Below, in pieces: positions 34,044-43,521 of a DNA stretch of 64,000 nt (its first letter is position 1; each line of letters begins with the position of its first letter). Below the pieces are notes generated by a model. The model was given only the letters and a program-made list of their open reading frames with translations, was not told the origin of the DNA and searched no databases. The DNA comes from Pseudomonadota bacterium (GTDB lineage: Bacteria; Pseudomonadota; Alphaproteobacteria; Rhizobiales; Xanthobacteraceae): NCBI GenBank assembly GCA_018240595.1, contig JAFEFL010000070.1, positions 62,001 to 126,000 of the forward strand, read 5' to 3'. A program made the translations under genes and the position numbers.

Positions 34044-34769
34044 TCAGATCGTGCGCGACATCTTCATGCGGTAGTAGAAATTCTCCGCGTCGTGCCAGTT
34101 GTAACTGGCGATGAGCGTGCCTTTGCGCGTGATATAGCGCCGCAGGGCACAGGTCGCGACCGCTCCGGCCTTGTTGTCGAGGTGCCTTGCCATCTCGCCG
34201 TCCATCGGCACGCCGAAGATGTCCTGCTCGACATCGATGATCTCCTCACCGCTGCGTTCGGAGAGATGTGCGTAGAAGGGGCCGACGCAGCGCTTGAGCT
34301 CACGTACGAACTTGCCCGCGCGCGGCGCGACGTAGGAATGTAGATAGCAGACAATCTTGCCGCCCTTCTCGTGACGCCGCAGACCCTTGAGGCGATGCCA
34401 TTTCTCTCCGGCGGAGCCGCCGACGCCGGCGGCCGTTTTCGCATCGAGCGTCACGCGCTCGATCGCCAGCAATTCGTAATCGGTCTCGAGTGCGAACTGG
34501 AAGAGGTCAGACAGAGACGACAGCGAATGAACATAGCGGGCTTGCGGCGTCGCCGAGATCACGATGCTGCCGGCGCCCTGCCGGCGCTGCACCATACCCT
34601 GCTCGACAAGGCGGCGCAGCGCCTCGCGCACGGTGAAGCGGCTGGCATTGAACTCGTCGCAGAGCTCACTTTCAGTCGGCAGCCTCGTATCGACCGAGTA
34701 CCGGCCCGACTCCATGCGCCGGCTGAGCGTGTTGAAAATCTGCACGTAGCGTGGCGCGTCCGAACTCAT
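34044..34769 (-). CDS. GntR family transcriptional regulator with UTRA effector domain (HutC subfamily)
   Basis: A 241-residue regulator. The winged helix-turn-helix occupies about residues 10-75 (PTESELCDEFNASRFTVREA, then GMVQRRQGAGSIV), followed by a UTRA-type ligand-binding domain. The ATG at 34769 is chosen; the frame runs on to 34859 without a good start site. The next gene upstream on the same strand is a PEP-mutase-family enzyme (34825-35682), so the regulator is probably co-transcribed with it. It may control the nearby module that carries TTGTCCGGACAA sites. Confidence 0.92.
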   Translation of the reverse strand: MSSDAPRYVQIFNTLSRRMESGRYSVDTRLPTESELCDEFNASRFTVREALRRLVEQGMVQRRQGAGSIVISATPQARYVHSLSSLSDLFQFALETDYELLAIERVTLDAKTAAGVGGSAGEKWHRLKGLRRHEKGGKIVCYLHSYVAPRAGKFVRELKRCVGPFYAHLSERSGEEIIDVEQDIFGVPMDGEMARHLDNKAGAVATCALRRYITRKGTLIASYNWHDAENFYYRMKMSRTI

Positions 34770-34824
34770 GGCAGCGGCAACCTTCGTCTTTCGACGCGTT
34801 CCGGCTGGCGTGCAGGAATCGCGG

Positions 34825-35682
34825 CTACTCTTTGTAGCGGCGCTCAAACTCCCACACATCCGGGAACCCGATCAAGTCGTTGAACTCCGTGAAGGAGTAC
34901 ATCGGGACGTCGGCCGAGGTGGTGCCATTGCGCTGGAGGTCGGTATAGGCGCTCCGCAGCGCCTGGCCGGCCGAAAGGAAGCCGAGCGCCGGGTGGATGG
35001 CGACCGAAAATCCCAGTTCCTGAAGCTTGTCGGACGGGAGCATGGGCGTCCGCCCGCCATGAACCATGTTGGCCAGGAGTGGCTTGTCGACGCGGCGGCC
35101 GATTTCGGCCAGTTCCTCGACACTTTCCGGGGACTCGATAAAGATGATGTCGGCGCCCGCCTCACCATAGGCGATGCCGCGGCGGATCGCGTCGTCGAGG
35201 CCGTTGCCGGTGCGCGCGTCGGTACGCGCCACGATCAGGAAGTCGGCGCTGGAGCGGGCGTCACTGGCGACCTGAACCTTGCGCACCATGTCCGCCATCG
35301 GGATGACGCGCCGGAACGGCGTATGACCGCATTTCTTCGGAAATTCCTGGTCTTCGATCTGGATCGCCGTCACGCCCGCCTTCTCGTAGCCCCGCACCGT
35401 GTGGCGGACATTGAGCAGGCCGCCATAGCCCGTATCGGCATCCGCAATGACGGGCGTCTTGGTCATTTCCGCGATACGGCCAATCCGTTCGATCATCTCA
35501 GTGTAGCTGGCGAGCCCAGCGTCCGGCAGGCCAAGCGCGGAGGCGACAGTGCCGTAGCCGGTCACGTACAGGGCCTTGAAGCCCATGCGGTCGGCGATGA
35601 GTGCCGAAATGAGGTCATAGACCCCTGGCGCAGTGATGAAGGTGCCCTTGTCTATTTCCTGCCGCAGCGCGGGATTGGCCAT
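34825..35682 (-). CDS. Isocitrate lyase/PEP mutase family enzyme
   Basis: A 285-residue enzyme of the family that includes 2-methylisocitrate lyase, 2,3-dimethylmalate lyase, oxaloacetate decarboxylase and PEP mutase. The metal-binding ADADTGYG and the active-site loop FPKKCGHTPF are present, and KKCGH with a following basic stretch favours a lyase that splits a C-C bond of a malate-like acid. The ATG at 35682 has AGGA upstream. It is divergent from the racemase-family gene at 35817, and the palindrome TGTCCGGACA lies between them. The family member at 47739 has KRCGH instead. Confidence 0.88.
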   Translation of the reverse strand: MANPALRQEIDKGTFITAPGVYDLISALIADRMGFKALYVTGYGTVASALGLPDAGLASYTEMIERIGRIAEMTKTPVIADADTGYGGLLNVRHTVRGYEKAGVTAIQIEDQEFPKKCGHTPFRRVIPMADMVRKVQVASDARSSADFLIVARTDARTGNGLDDAIRRGIAYGEAGADIIFIESPESVEELAEIGRRVDKPLLANMVHGGRTPMLPSDKLQELGFSVAIHPALGFLSAGQALRSAYTDLQRNGTTSADVPMYSFTEFNDLIGFPDVWEFERRYKE

Positions 35683-35710
35683 TTGCCCGTGTTCCTGTTT
35701 GGATGAAATT

Positions 35711-35720
35711 TGTCCGGACA
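35711..35720. promoter_or_regulatory. TGTCCGGACA palindrome in the divergent promoter
   Basis: A 10-bp perfect palindrome, in the context TTTGTCCGGACAGC, located between the PEP-mutase-family gene (starts 35682, minus) and the racemase-family gene (starts 35817, plus). The same motif occurs at 38703 and in a variant at 56011, in each case upstream of catabolic genes. It is a good candidate for the operator of a shared repressor. Confidence 0.6.
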
Positions 35721-35816
35721 GCATTTCTATGCCAGCATGCTCTCCGGATTCAAGCGGTCCGCCCGGATCCGCAAGAAATCTTCACCATCTACTCCGATCG
35801 GCGGAAGAACGACAAC

Positions 35817-36563
35817 ATGACCGACGTGCAAGGCTGGCGACGCAAATTCGGCGTCTTGGGACCTTCGACCAACACCATCGTGCAACCGGATTTCGACGCC
35901 ATGCGTCCATTCGGCGTGACCAACCATTACAGCCGCATCTTCACGCCGAACGCGAACGCGGTGAGCAACGAGAGCTTCCGCGCCGGCGCCGAGGTGATTG
36001 CGGGAAACGTGCTCGACGCCGTCCGCAGCGTCATGACCTGCTCGCCCGACTACCTGGTGATGGGCATGTCAGCGGTGACGTTCTTCGACGGAGAAAAAGG
36101 CGCCAACCGCTTCACCCGCGAGGTCGAGGAGGTATCCGGCGTCAAAATTAGCATCGGCAGCGACGCCTGCACCGCGGCGATGAATACCTACGGCGGCGTC
36201 AAGCGCATCGCCATCCTGTCCCCCTACTGGCCGGCCATGAATACCGAGGTGGCCCGCTATTTCGGCGACAAGGGCTTCACCGTCGTGCGCGATAAATGCC
36301 TGCAATGCCGCTCCTGGATCGGGATCGCCGAGCAGACGACAGACACCTTGCGGCTCGCCCTGCGTGAGCTCGACGGCGACGACGTCGATGCCATCGTTCA
36401 GGTCGGCACCAACCTTTCCATGGTAAAGCTCGCCGCAGCCGCTGAAATGTGGCTCGGCAAGCCGATTATCGCCATCAACACCGCCACCTACTGGCATGCG
36501 TTGCGGACCAACGGCATACAGGACCGAATGGACGGCTTCGGCCGCCTGCTGGCCGAGTTTTGA
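35817..36563 (+). CDS. Asp/Glu racemase superfamily (maleate isomerase-like) protein lacking both family cysteines
   Basis: A 248-residue protein with the family start FGVLGPSTNTIVQPDF. Where maleate isomerase and racemases have their first catalytic Cys, the segment reads MGMSAVT (residues 82-88), and the second reads VGTNLS (196-201), so both cysteines are replaced. It therefore probably does not work as a standard isomerase. A close paralog with the same changes lies at 53232. ATG at 35817 follows GGAAG. It is followed after four bases by a metallo-beta-lactamase-fold hydrolase. Confidence 0.85.
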   Translation: MTDVQGWRRKFGVLGPSTNTIVQPDFDAMRPFGVTNHYSRIFTPNANAVSNESFRAGAEVIAGNVLDAVRSVMTCSPDYLVMGMSAVTFFDGEKGANRFTREVEEVSGVKISIGSDACTAAMNTYGGVKRIAILSPYWPAMNTEVARYFGDKGFTVVRDKCLQCRSWIGIAEQTTDTLRLALRELDGDDVDAIVQVGTNLSMVKLAAAAEMWLGKPIIAINTATYWHALRTNGIQDRMDGFGRLLAEF

Positions 36564-36567
36564 TGCG

Positions 36568-37440
36568 ATGCCTGGGCGCGGCAAAGTCACGATCGAGCGC
36601 ATCGTCGACATTGACCCGTTCCCGCTGCCGCTCGGGCTTCTGTTTCCCGGCGCCTCGCTGGAGGCCCTCGGCGAGCACCGAACCACACTCGACGGCGCGC
36701 ATGTGGACTGGGCAAATGGCACGATTCTGCTTGCTGTGCAGAGCCATCTCGTGCGCGCCGGTGGCAAGACGATCTTGATCGACACCTGTGTCGGCGAGCA
36801 CAAGCAGCGGCCGGTACGGCCGGAATGGCACGACCGCGCCTCGACACGCTACCTCGCCAATCTGAAGGCCTGCGGCTGTACGCCGGACGACATCGACATC
36901 GTCATGTGCACACATCTGCACGCCGACCACGTCGGGTGGAATACGCGGCTCGACAACGGCCAATGGGTGCCCACCTTCAAGAACGCGCGCTACATGATGA
37001 GCGCGCGCGAGGTCGACGAGCGCGCCGGCGAAGCCGCCGCAAAACCGCAGGCCAATCACGGGAGTTACCAGGATAGTGTGCTGCCGCTTCTGGAGCGCGG
37101 CGCCGCCCACTTTGTCGAGACCGGCGAAGAGATCGCCGACGGCGGCAAGATCCTGGCCCTGCCCGGCCACGCGCCCGGTCAGATCGGGCTTGAACTGCAG
37201 AGCCGGGGCAACGCCACCAGCGTGTTCTGCGGCGACGCGATCCATAGTCCGGCGCAGGTCTTCCGCCCCGAATGGTCGAGCGCTTTCTGCGACGACAAGG
37301 CGCAGGCCGTGGCGACGCGCCGCGCGCTCCTCGAGCGCGCCGCCGGCGAAGACCTGCGTCTGATCCCCGCGCATTTGCGCGGCAGCGTCATGCGCGTGCG
37401 CGCAGGCGGCAACGGCTTCTCACCCGTCATCGAGCCTTAA
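36568..37440 (+). CDS. Metallo-beta-lactamase-fold hydrolase
   Basis: A 290-residue MBL-fold protein. The metal motif HxHxDH is intact in THLHADHVGW, with later ligands in LPGHAPGQ, FCGDAIH and IPAHLRG, as in lactonases and related hydrolases. It would open a lactone or hydrolyse another ester-like bond of a ring-cleavage product. It starts four bases after the racemase-family stop and ends three bases from the convergent monooxygenase gene. The exact substrate is unknown. Confidence 0.9.
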   Translation: MPGRGKVTIERIVDIDPFPLPLGLLFPGASLEALGEHRTTLDGAHVDWANGTILLAVQSHLVRAGGKTILIDTCVGEHKQRPVRPEWHDRASTRYLANLKACGCTPDDIDIVMCTHLHADHVGWNTRLDNGQWVPTFKNARYMMSAREVDERAGEAAAKPQANHGSYQDSVLPLLERGAAHFVETGEEIADGGKILALPGHAPGQIGLELQSRGNATSVFCGDAIHSPAQVFRPEWSSAFCDDKAQAVATRRALLERAAGEDLRLIPAHLRGSVMRVRAGGNGFSPVIEP

Positions 37441-37443
37441 GGC

Positions 37444-38649
37444 TCAAGCGACCGCCTCGACGTCGCGCAACGACTGGATCATCGACGTCCGCATGACATA
37501 GGCGCGGTGTTTTTCCGGATCGTCGGCGATGCGGCGCAGATCGTCGTAGTAGGCTTTGCGCGCCTCCGGTTCTCGCGTGTTGAGGATGGCGCGGTTGCGC
37601 AAGGTCGTCTGTTGCACCACATCGAGCGCGACCTGCCGCCGCTGCCTGCTGTAGCGCTCGAGCGTCTCGAGCGGCGCGCCGCGGATAACCGCGGTGAGCT
37701 TCTCGGCGAGATTGAAGGCATCGTGAATCCCGCCATTCAATCCCATGCCGCCGAGCGGATTGTTCACATGGGCGGCGTCGCCGGCAATCAGGATACGACC
37801 CTTCACATAGGTCGAGGCGACGCGCTCGTGCACGCGGTAGGCGGTGCGGTGTGTCACTTCATAAGGTACGCTGCGGCGCCAGGCGCCCTGCAACAGCCGC
37901 TCCCCGCGCTCGGGTGAGGTCACGTCCTTATCCTCGAGCGCTGCATCGACGGGAAACAACGCACGCCACACTCGCTTGGTGCGGATCAGCACGTACCATT
38001 CCTTCGGATCGGACAGATAACAGATGTTGGCGAGGTCAGGCATTGCCTCGCGGAAATCGAAGGTCGTCGAGAGTGTCAGAAACAATTCCGGAATGGTGAT
38101 ACCGTCGAAGGCCGCGCCCACCGCCTGGCGCACGATGCTACCTATCCCGTCGGCGCCGACGAGGAAGGCGCCCTTGAGCGTCTCCTGCTTGCCGTCTGCC
38201 GTGGCGACGTCGATCTCAACGCCGGCGGCGCTCTGCCGCGCCGCCACTGCCTTCGCGCCGAAGCGGATGGTCGCCAACGGTTCCTTCTGCAAGCGCGCGT
38301 GAAGCAGTTCGCCCAACCTCCATTGTTCACATTGCAGGCGGTACGGGTGCCTGGTGTCCGGCAATAGCCGCGACAATTCAAACGTCGCCACAACGCCCTC
38401 ATTGCGGTCGCGGAATTGCCAGGTCGGGCAGATGAGGCCCTGATCGATCATGGACTGCACAACGCCGAACCGTTCGAGCATGTCGAGCGTCGGCGGATGG
38501 AAGGTCGACGCGCGCAGATCGTGCGGAAGTTCGGAGCATGTCTCGACGAGCGTAACCGGCACGCCCTCCTCGACCAGAAGACTCGCGGCCACGAGACCGA
38601 CCGGACCCGCGCCGACGATGATCACGGGCGGCCTAGCATCATTCGACAT
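37444..38649 (-). CDS. FAD-dependent monooxygenase, copy 2 of 3 paralogs
   Basis: A 401-residue flavoprotein monooxygenase with GAGPVG at residues 13-18, the DLRASTFHPP segment shared with its paralogs at 31571 and 52019, the DG motif GADGIGS and the GD motif GDAAHVNNPLGGMG. The ATG at 38649 is seven bases after AAGGACG. It sits between the MBL hydrolase and the Liv transporter operon, divergent from the latter, and a perfect TTGTCCGGACAA palindrome lies 54 bases before its start. Confidence 0.92.
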   Translation of the reverse strand: MSNDARPPVIIVGAGPVGLVAASLLVEEGVPVTLVETCSELPHDLRASTFHPPTLDMLERFGVVQSMIDQGLICPTWQFRDRNEGVVATFELSRLLPDTRHPYRLQCEQWRLGELLHARLQKEPLATIRFGAKAVAARQSAAGVEIDVATADGKQETLKGAFLVGADGIGSIVRQAVGAAFDGITIPELFLTLSTTFDFREAMPDLANICYLSDPKEWYVLIRTKRVWRALFPVDAALEDKDVTSPERGERLLQGAWRRSVPYEVTHRTAYRVHERVASTYVKGRILIAGDAAHVNNPLGGMGLNGGIHDAFNLAEKLTAVIRGAPLETLERYSRQRRQVALDVVQQTTLRNRAILNTREPEARKAYYDDLRRIADDPEKHRAYVMRTSMIQSLRDVEAVA

Positions 38650-38702
38650 GAAACGTCCTTGAGTTCCTTGACAGGCCACGGGGCTCAGTCATGATGACGA
38701 TG

Positions 38703-38714
38703 TTGTCCGGACAA
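38703..38714. promoter_or_regulatory. TTGTCCGGACAA palindrome, best copy of the shared motif
   Basis: A 12-bp perfect palindrome in the 255-base region between the monooxygenase (starts 38649, minus) and the Liv permease (starts 38905, plus). A second, spaced inverted repeat TTGTC-N6-GACAA follows at 38727-38742, so there may be two adjacent binding sites about 26 bases apart, centre to centre. The spacing suggests cooperative binding of a dimeric regulator on one face of the helix. Confidence 0.65.
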
Positions 38715-38726
38715 AGATGACTGGCT

Positions 38727-38742
38727 TTGTCGCGCGGGACAA
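38727..38742. promoter_or_regulatory. Spaced inverted repeat TTGTC-N6-GACAA next to the 38703 palindrome
   Basis: TTGTC at 38727-38731 and GACAA at 38738-38742 repeat the arms of the palindrome at 38703 with six bases between them. It may be a secondary, weaker site for the same regulator. Confidence 0.4.
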
Positions 38743-38904
38743 GAGCTTCCATTCGACGCTCCAGTCCGGAATGCGAATGATACTGCGCGAAAATGCATGC
38801 CGGTCTTCGCGTCGCCGCCTCTGCGGCACAGCGGCATTCGCGGCGTCTGAAACGGCCACGCGCAATGCACACGAACGCGCGGCAGCAACCGGGCGGTGCG
38901 TGGC

Positions 38905-39924
38905 ATGAGCGATTCAACCGATATCGCCGTCGCGCGGATGAGGCTGCGGGCTCCAGTGATCGCCGTCGTCGTGACGCTGGTCATGATCGCGCTCGGCATT
39001 GCCCTCGGCGGCAAGGTCATCGCGCACCAGGTTGTGTCGGGGCTTCTGCTCGGCTCAATCTACATGACGGTCGCGGTCGCGTTCACGTTGACAATCGGCG
39101 TCCTCAATTTCCTCAACTTCACTATCCCGACCCTCTTTATGCTCACCGGCATGGCGGCGTGGGGGCTTTTGTCGGGCGGCTATCTGACCCTTGCCGGCCG
39201 CGGCGCCTGGCTCGTCGCCCTCGCCGTCGGCGTCGTCGCTGCGGTGGCCGCCTCGCTGCTGGTCGAACGCTTCACCTTCCGTTACCTCAAGATGAAGCAC
39301 GGCGACGCGACCGAACACGCGATCCCGCTCGTCTCCTCGCTCGGCTTCCTCATCATCTTCGAGAACCTCGTTCTCATCGCGATGGGTTCGGACTCGCAGC
39401 GCTTCGCGGTGCCGTTCCGCGCCGATTTGCATGTCGCCGGCATCGTCGTCGGCGTGCCGCAGCTCGTGAGCTGCGCGATGGCGGTGGCCGTGGTCGCGGC
39501 GCTCAGCTTCGTTTTGAAGCGCACAAAGATCGGACGCGCGCTGCGCACGATCGCCGAAAATCCGGATACGGCATCACTGCTCGGCGTCGATGTCGGTCGC
39601 GTCGTGCCGGTCGTTTTCATCCTGACCGGACTCCTCTCCGGCGTCGCGGGCGCACTGTTCACGGTGAACTACGGCGACGTCTCGCCGTTCATGGGCGACA
39701 ATGTCGGCACCAAGGCCATCGCCGCCATGGTGCTCGGCGGCGTCGGTTCGATCTGGGGCGCAATCGCCGGCGGGCTCGTCGTCGGGCTCGCTGAAACACT
39801 GTCGATCCAGTTTTTCGGCGGCGACTCGGTCGCCATGACCGTGTGGGGGCTCGTCCTCGTCATCATCGTCCTGCGGCCGAAGGGACTGTTCGGCGTGGCG
39901 GCCATCGGCAAGGGGAAAATGTGA
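38905..39924 (+). CDS. livH: Branched-chain amino acid/carboxylate ABC transporter permease (LivH type)
   Basis: A 339-residue membrane permease with many hydrophobic segments and the LivH-type sequences NFLNFTIPTLFML and IAENPDTASLLGVDVG. It starts the five-gene Liv transporter operon 38905-43514. The ATG at 38905 has no strong site; a GTG nine bases earlier (38896) is possible. Liv-type transporters import branched-chain amino acids but also aromatic acids, amides and urea; the monooxygenase and hydrolase genes next door suggest a ring compound here. Confidence 0.9.
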   Translation: MSDSTDIAVARMRLRAPVIAVVVTLVMIALGIALGGKVIAHQVVSGLLLGSIYMTVAVAFTLTIGVLNFLNFTIPTLFMLTGMAAWGLLSGGYLTLAGRGAWLVALAVGVVAAVAASLLVERFTFRYLKMKHGDATEHAIPLVSSLGFLIIFENLVLIAMGSDSQRFAVPFRADLHVAGIVVGVPQLVSCAMAVAVVAALSFVLKRTKIGRALRTIAENPDTASLLGVDVGRVVPVVFILTGLLSGVAGALFTVNYGDVSPFMGDNVGTKAIAAMVLGGVGSIWGAIAGGLVVGLAETLSIQFFGGDSVAMTVWGLVLVIIVLRPKGLFGVAAIGKGKM

Positions 39925-39970
39925 TGACGGCCGCGCACGCACTGCCGCTTCGGGACGGAGACGAAGCGCC

Positions 39971-40828
39971 ATGAGTGGCTATCTCGCCGGCGTTCTCGCC
40001 ATCTTCTGCATCAATCTGATATTCGCCTATGGCATCTTCGTCACCGCCGCGGCGGGCCAGATCAATCTCGGCGGCGCCGGCTTCCAGGCCATCGGCGCCT
40101 ATGCGGCTGGCTGGTTGGCCGGCCAGGCGGGGTTGCCGATCGCCGCGTCGATCATGACGGCCGCGCTAATTACCGCGCTGGTCGGCCTCCTCATCTCGTT
40201 TCCGGCGCTGCGGACACGCGGTGTCTATATGGTACTGGCAACCTTCGCCTTTGGCGAGGTCGTCGCCGGCTTCCTGCTGCACACGGACGTATTCGGCGGC
40301 GCGATGGGAATGGTCGTGCCGCTGCATGTTGACCTGTGGGTTCTAGTCCTGGCGGCCACATTTGTCACATTGCTCATGTTCTTCCTGATGGCGACCCGCC
40401 TCGGTCTTGCGATGCGCGCGATCAATGACGACGAAGACGCTTCGGTCGTCATGGGCGTCAACGTCCGCGCCGTGCAGGTCGCCGCCTTCACCATCGGCGG
40501 CGCGCTCACCGGTCTCTCCGGCGCGCTTTATGCGCTCAACTTCGGTTTCGTCGAGGCGCAATACTTCAACGCGCTGTTGTCGATTTATGTCCTCCTCTAT
40601 GTCCTGATCGGGGGCACGCAGACGGCGTGGGGGCCGCTCGCCGGCACCGTGTTCTTCACCATGCTGCCCGAGCTGTTCCGCGTTGGCGGATCGGCGCGTT
40701 ACCTGATTTTCGGCATCGTCATCGTCCTCATGATGGCGCTGCGTCCGGAAGGCATCGTCACGCGCGCTCTGATCAGCCGTCTGTCGCCTCGCCGCCTGTT
40801 TGCTACTGGAGGCGCCCGTGGCAATTGA
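39971..40828 (+). CDS. livM: Branched-chain amino acid/carboxylate ABC transporter permease (LivM type)
   Basis: A 285-residue membrane permease. TAAAGQINLGGAGFQAIGA near the start and MRAINDDEDASVVMG are LivM-like. GGAG lies about ten bases before the ATG at 39971, and 46 bases separate it from LivH. Its last 11 bases overlap the LivG gene, so translation is coupled. With LivH it forms the channel of the Liv-type importer. Confidence 0.92.
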   Translation: MSGYLAGVLAIFCINLIFAYGIFVTAAAGQINLGGAGFQAIGAYAAGWLAGQAGLPIAASIMTAALITALVGLLISFPALRTRGVYMVLATFAFGEVVAGFLLHTDVFGGAMGMVVPLHVDLWVLVLAATFVTLLMFFLMATRLGLAMRAINDDEDASVVMGVNVRAVQVAAFTIGGALTGLSGALYALNFGFVEAQYFNALLSIYVLLYVLIGGTQTAWGPLAGTVFFTMLPELFRVGGSARYLIFGIVIVLMMALRPEGIVTRALISRLSPRRLFATGGARGN

Positions 40829-41609
40829 GCCGGCGCTCACCCTCGAGGGCGTGACCAAGCGCTTCGGCGGCCTCGCCGTGACGCAAGACATCCGCTTCGA
40901 GGTGCCGGTCGGCGCTCGGACGGCGCTGATCGGCCCGAACGGCGCCGGCAAGACCACCCTCTTCAACCTCATTTCCGGCGTCTACAAGATCGACGGCGGC
41001 CGCATCTTGCTCGATGGCCGGCCGATCCAGGCTCTGCCGCCGCGCAAGCGCGTCCGCGCGGGCTTGTCGCGCTCCTTCCAGAACATCCGGCTTATGCCGC
41101 ACCTGTCCGTGGTCGAGAACATCATGCTCGGTCAGCACACGCTGGCTTCCGACATCGGCTCGCTGCTCAGCCCGCTCGCCTGGCAGCGCCGCAGCAAATG
41201 GCGCACCCAGGCCGAGGACAGCATGCGCCGCGCCGGCATCGACGTGGATCCGGATGCACCGGTGAGCGGATTGCCCTACGGACTGCGCAAGAAGATCGAG
41301 GTCGTGCGCGCCCTGATGAGCCGGCCGCGCCTACTGATGCTCGACGAGCCGGCGGCGGGCCTCAATCCGCGCGAGACCGCGGAGCTCTCCGCCTTCCTCA
41401 AATCCGTCGCGTGGGAGGGACTCACTTTGCTCGTCGTCGAGCACGACATGTCCTTCGTGCACGACCTGTGCGACCGCACCGTAGTGCTGAACTTCGGCCG
41501 CCTGATCTATGACGGCCCGACGCATGGCGTGCAGGACGACTCGCAAGTGCGCGAGGCCTATCTCGGCAGCCGGCGCGTCGCTGCGCAGGGAGCCGGCCAT
41601 GTTGCTTGA
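40818..41609 (+). CDS. livG: Liv-type ABC transporter ATP-binding protein (LivG)
   Basis: A 263-residue ATPase with Walker A GPNGAGKTT, Walker B LLMLDEPAAGLNP and the LivG-type RSFQNIRLMPHLSV. The signature is GLPYGLRKKIE, the usual LivG variant of LSGGQ. I chose the GTG at 40818, six bases after GGAGG; a TTG at 40800 is in frame but worse. It overlaps LivM at the start and LivF at the end. Confidence 0.92.
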   Translation: MAIEPALTLEGVTKRFGGLAVTQDIRFEVPVGARTALIGPNGAGKTTLFNLISGVYKIDGGRILLDGRPIQALPPRKRVRAGLSRSFQNIRLMPHLSVVENIMLGQHTLASDIGSLLSPLAWQRRSKWRTQAEDSMRRAGIDVDPDAPVSGLPYGLRKKIEVVRALMSRPRLLMLDEPAAGLNPRETAELSAFLKSVAWEGLTLLVVEHDMSFVHDLCDRTVVLNFGRLIYDGPTHGVQDDSQVREAYLGSRRVAAQGAGHVA

Positions 41610-42306
41610 GGTCGCCAATCTCGACGTACGCTACGGCCGCAACCATGCGGTCAAAGGACTGAACTTGTCGGTCGCCGCCGACGAACTCGTCACCGTGCTC
41701 GGCTCGAACGGCGCCGGCAAGACGTCCCTCCTCCGTGCGATCCAGGGTCTGACACCGTGCGCCAGCGGCACGATCCGGTTCGCCGGCGAGGACATTACGC
41801 GACTGTCTCCGCCCGAGCGGTTGCGCCGCAATCTGGTGCTCGTTCCGGAGGGCCGGCAGATCGTCATCGGTCTCACGGTGCACGAAAATCTGCAGATGGG
41901 CGCCTATTGCCGCGCCGATGCCGCCGTGCAGCAGGACGTCGATGCGATCTACGACCGGTTTCCGAACCTCGCGGCGCGCCGCAAGATGCCGGCCTCGGTG
42001 CTATCCGGCGGCGAGCAGCAAATGCTGGCGATCGGACGCGCGCTTCTGGCGAGGCCGAAGCTGATGATGCTCGACGAGCCGTCGCTTGGCCTGTCGCCGC
42101 TGCTGGTCGAGCGGCTGTTCGAATTGATCGCCGGCCTGCGTAACGAAGGTCTCGCCATCCTGCTCGTGGAGCAGAACACACACATGGCGCTCGAGGTCGC
42201 CTCGCGCGGGCTGGTCATGGAACTTGGCGGCGTCGTGCTCGAAGGCGCGGCGGACTTGCTCCGCGACGACGAACGATTGGCGGCTGCTTATCTTGGCGGT
42301 CACTGA
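41599..42306 (+). CDS. livF: Liv-type ABC transporter ATP-binding protein (LivF)
   Basis: A 235-residue ATPase with Walker A GSNGAGKTS, signature LSGGEQQMLAIGRAL and Walker B LMMLDEPSLGLSP, all LivF-like. The ATG at 41599, seven bases after GGGAG, lies inside the end of LivG; the longer frame from 41509 is rejected. It pairs with LivG to drive the transporter. Confidence 0.92.
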   Translation: MLLEVANLDVRYGRNHAVKGLNLSVAADELVTVLGSNGAGKTSLLRAIQGLTPCASGTIRFAGEDITRLSPPERLRRNLVLVPEGRQIVIGLTVHENLQMGAYCRADAAVQQDVDAIYDRFPNLAARRKMPASVLSGGEQQMLAIGRALLARPKLMMLDEPSLGLSPLLVERLFELIAGLRNEGLAILLVEQNTHMALEVASRGLVMELGGVVLEGAADLLRDDERLAAAYLGGH

Positions 42307-42332
42307 ACGGATTTACAGAGGGGAGAATGAAA

Positions 42333-43514
42333 ATGAGAAAGACAGCAGTGCTGGCGGCGGCCGCGGCCTTCGCCATCCTCGCGGCGCCGGCCGGCGCGGC
42401 CGAAGTCGTTATCGGATTGAGCATGATCAAGTCAGGCGTACTCAAGTCGGTCGGCGAAGCGACCGAGACCTCGGTCGACATCGCCGTCAGCGAGATCAAC
42501 GCCAAGGGCGGTATCGGCGGCAAGCAAATCAAACTGATCAAGTTCGACACCGGAACCGATCCCAAGCAGGCGGCGACGTCCGTGCAAAAATTCGCGCAGG
42601 ACGACAAGGCGCTCGCCATCATCGGCCCGTTCTCGTCGGGCGAAGCCGCGGTCACCTTCCCGATCGGCGAGCGGCTCGGCATCGTGCAGATGCCGAACGC
42701 CGCGTCGACGCCGGGGCTGACAAAGGGCTTCACCTATGCCTGGCGGTTGACCGCCGACGAAGGCAAGCAGTTCACGCGCGTCATCAAGTCGCTGGAGAAG
42801 AAGGGCATCAAGCACTCCAAGGCGGAGATCATGTACGCCTCTGACGAGCGCGTCTCGAATATCTCAGGCACGCAGTTCTATCCGGCGGTGTTCAAGGCCA
42901 ACAACGTGGCGTTCGGCGAACCGATCGGCTTCCAGCTCAAAGCCTTCGACGTCGCGCCGCAGGTGACGCAGGCGCTCGAGCGCAAGCCGGACGTGATCGC
43001 GCTTGCCGCGACGCCGGACGCCGCCGGCAAGGTCATAAAGGAGCTGCGCCGCCAGGGCTTCCAGGGCCGCGTCATCGGCTCGCAGATCTTCGCTGACCCG
43101 AACTCCGTCGACCTGTTCGGCCGAGACGCCGACGGCATGATCATCGCCGCCGGCTTTTGGTGGGACCGTAACGACGCCACCCGCGCCTTCACCAAGAAAT
43201 TTCACGACGAGAACATGAAGCGCGGGCTGACTTCCAAGAAGATCCCGCACCACACCGACGCGCAGGCTTACGACATCGTCTACCTCCTCAAGGCGGCGAT
43301 GGAGAAGGCCCATGTCACCGGCGATCCGTCGAAGCTCGCAGCCGAGCGCACCGCGATCCGCGATGTTCTCCAGGACATCCGCTTCACCGGCGTGACCGGC
43401 GAGAACACCTGCTTCAACTCCAATCACGACGCGAGCCTTCCGGGCTTCGTCGTCGAGATCAAGGATCTGAAGTGGAACCTGTTCGACTCCTGGCCGGCCG
43501 ATCCGTGTCAGTGA
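42333..43514 (+). CDS. Liv-type ABC transporter substrate-binding protein (LivK-like)
   Basis: A 393-residue periplasmic binding protein of type I fold. It has a Sec signal with hydrophobic core and AGAAEVV cleavage region, and IGPFSSGEAAV and GLTKGFTYAWRLTADEG are typical of LivK-like proteins. The ATG at 42333 is seven bases after GGGGAG; an ATG at 42327 is too close to it. It ends seven bases before an SDR gene. The ligand is probably an aromatic or carboxylic acid. Confidence 0.92.
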   Translation: MRKTAVLAAAAAFAILAAPAGAAEVVIGLSMIKSGVLKSVGEATETSVDIAVSEINAKGGIGGKQIKLIKFDTGTDPKQAATSVQKFAQDDKALAIIGPFSSGEAAVTFPIGERLGIVQMPNAASTPGLTKGFTYAWRLTADEGKQFTRVIKSLEKKGIKHSKAEIMYASDERVSNISGTQFYPAVFKANNVAFGEPIGFQLKAFDVAPQVTQALERKPDVIALAATPDAAGKVIKELRRQGFQGRVIGSQIFADPNSVDLFGRDADGMIIAAGFWWDRNDATRAFTKKFHDENMKRGLTSKKIPHHTDAQAYDIVYLLKAAMEKAHVTGDPSKLAAERTAIRDVLQDIRFTGVTGENTCFNSNHDASLPGFVVEIKDLKWNLFDSWPADPCQ

Positions 43515-43521
43515 GATCGGC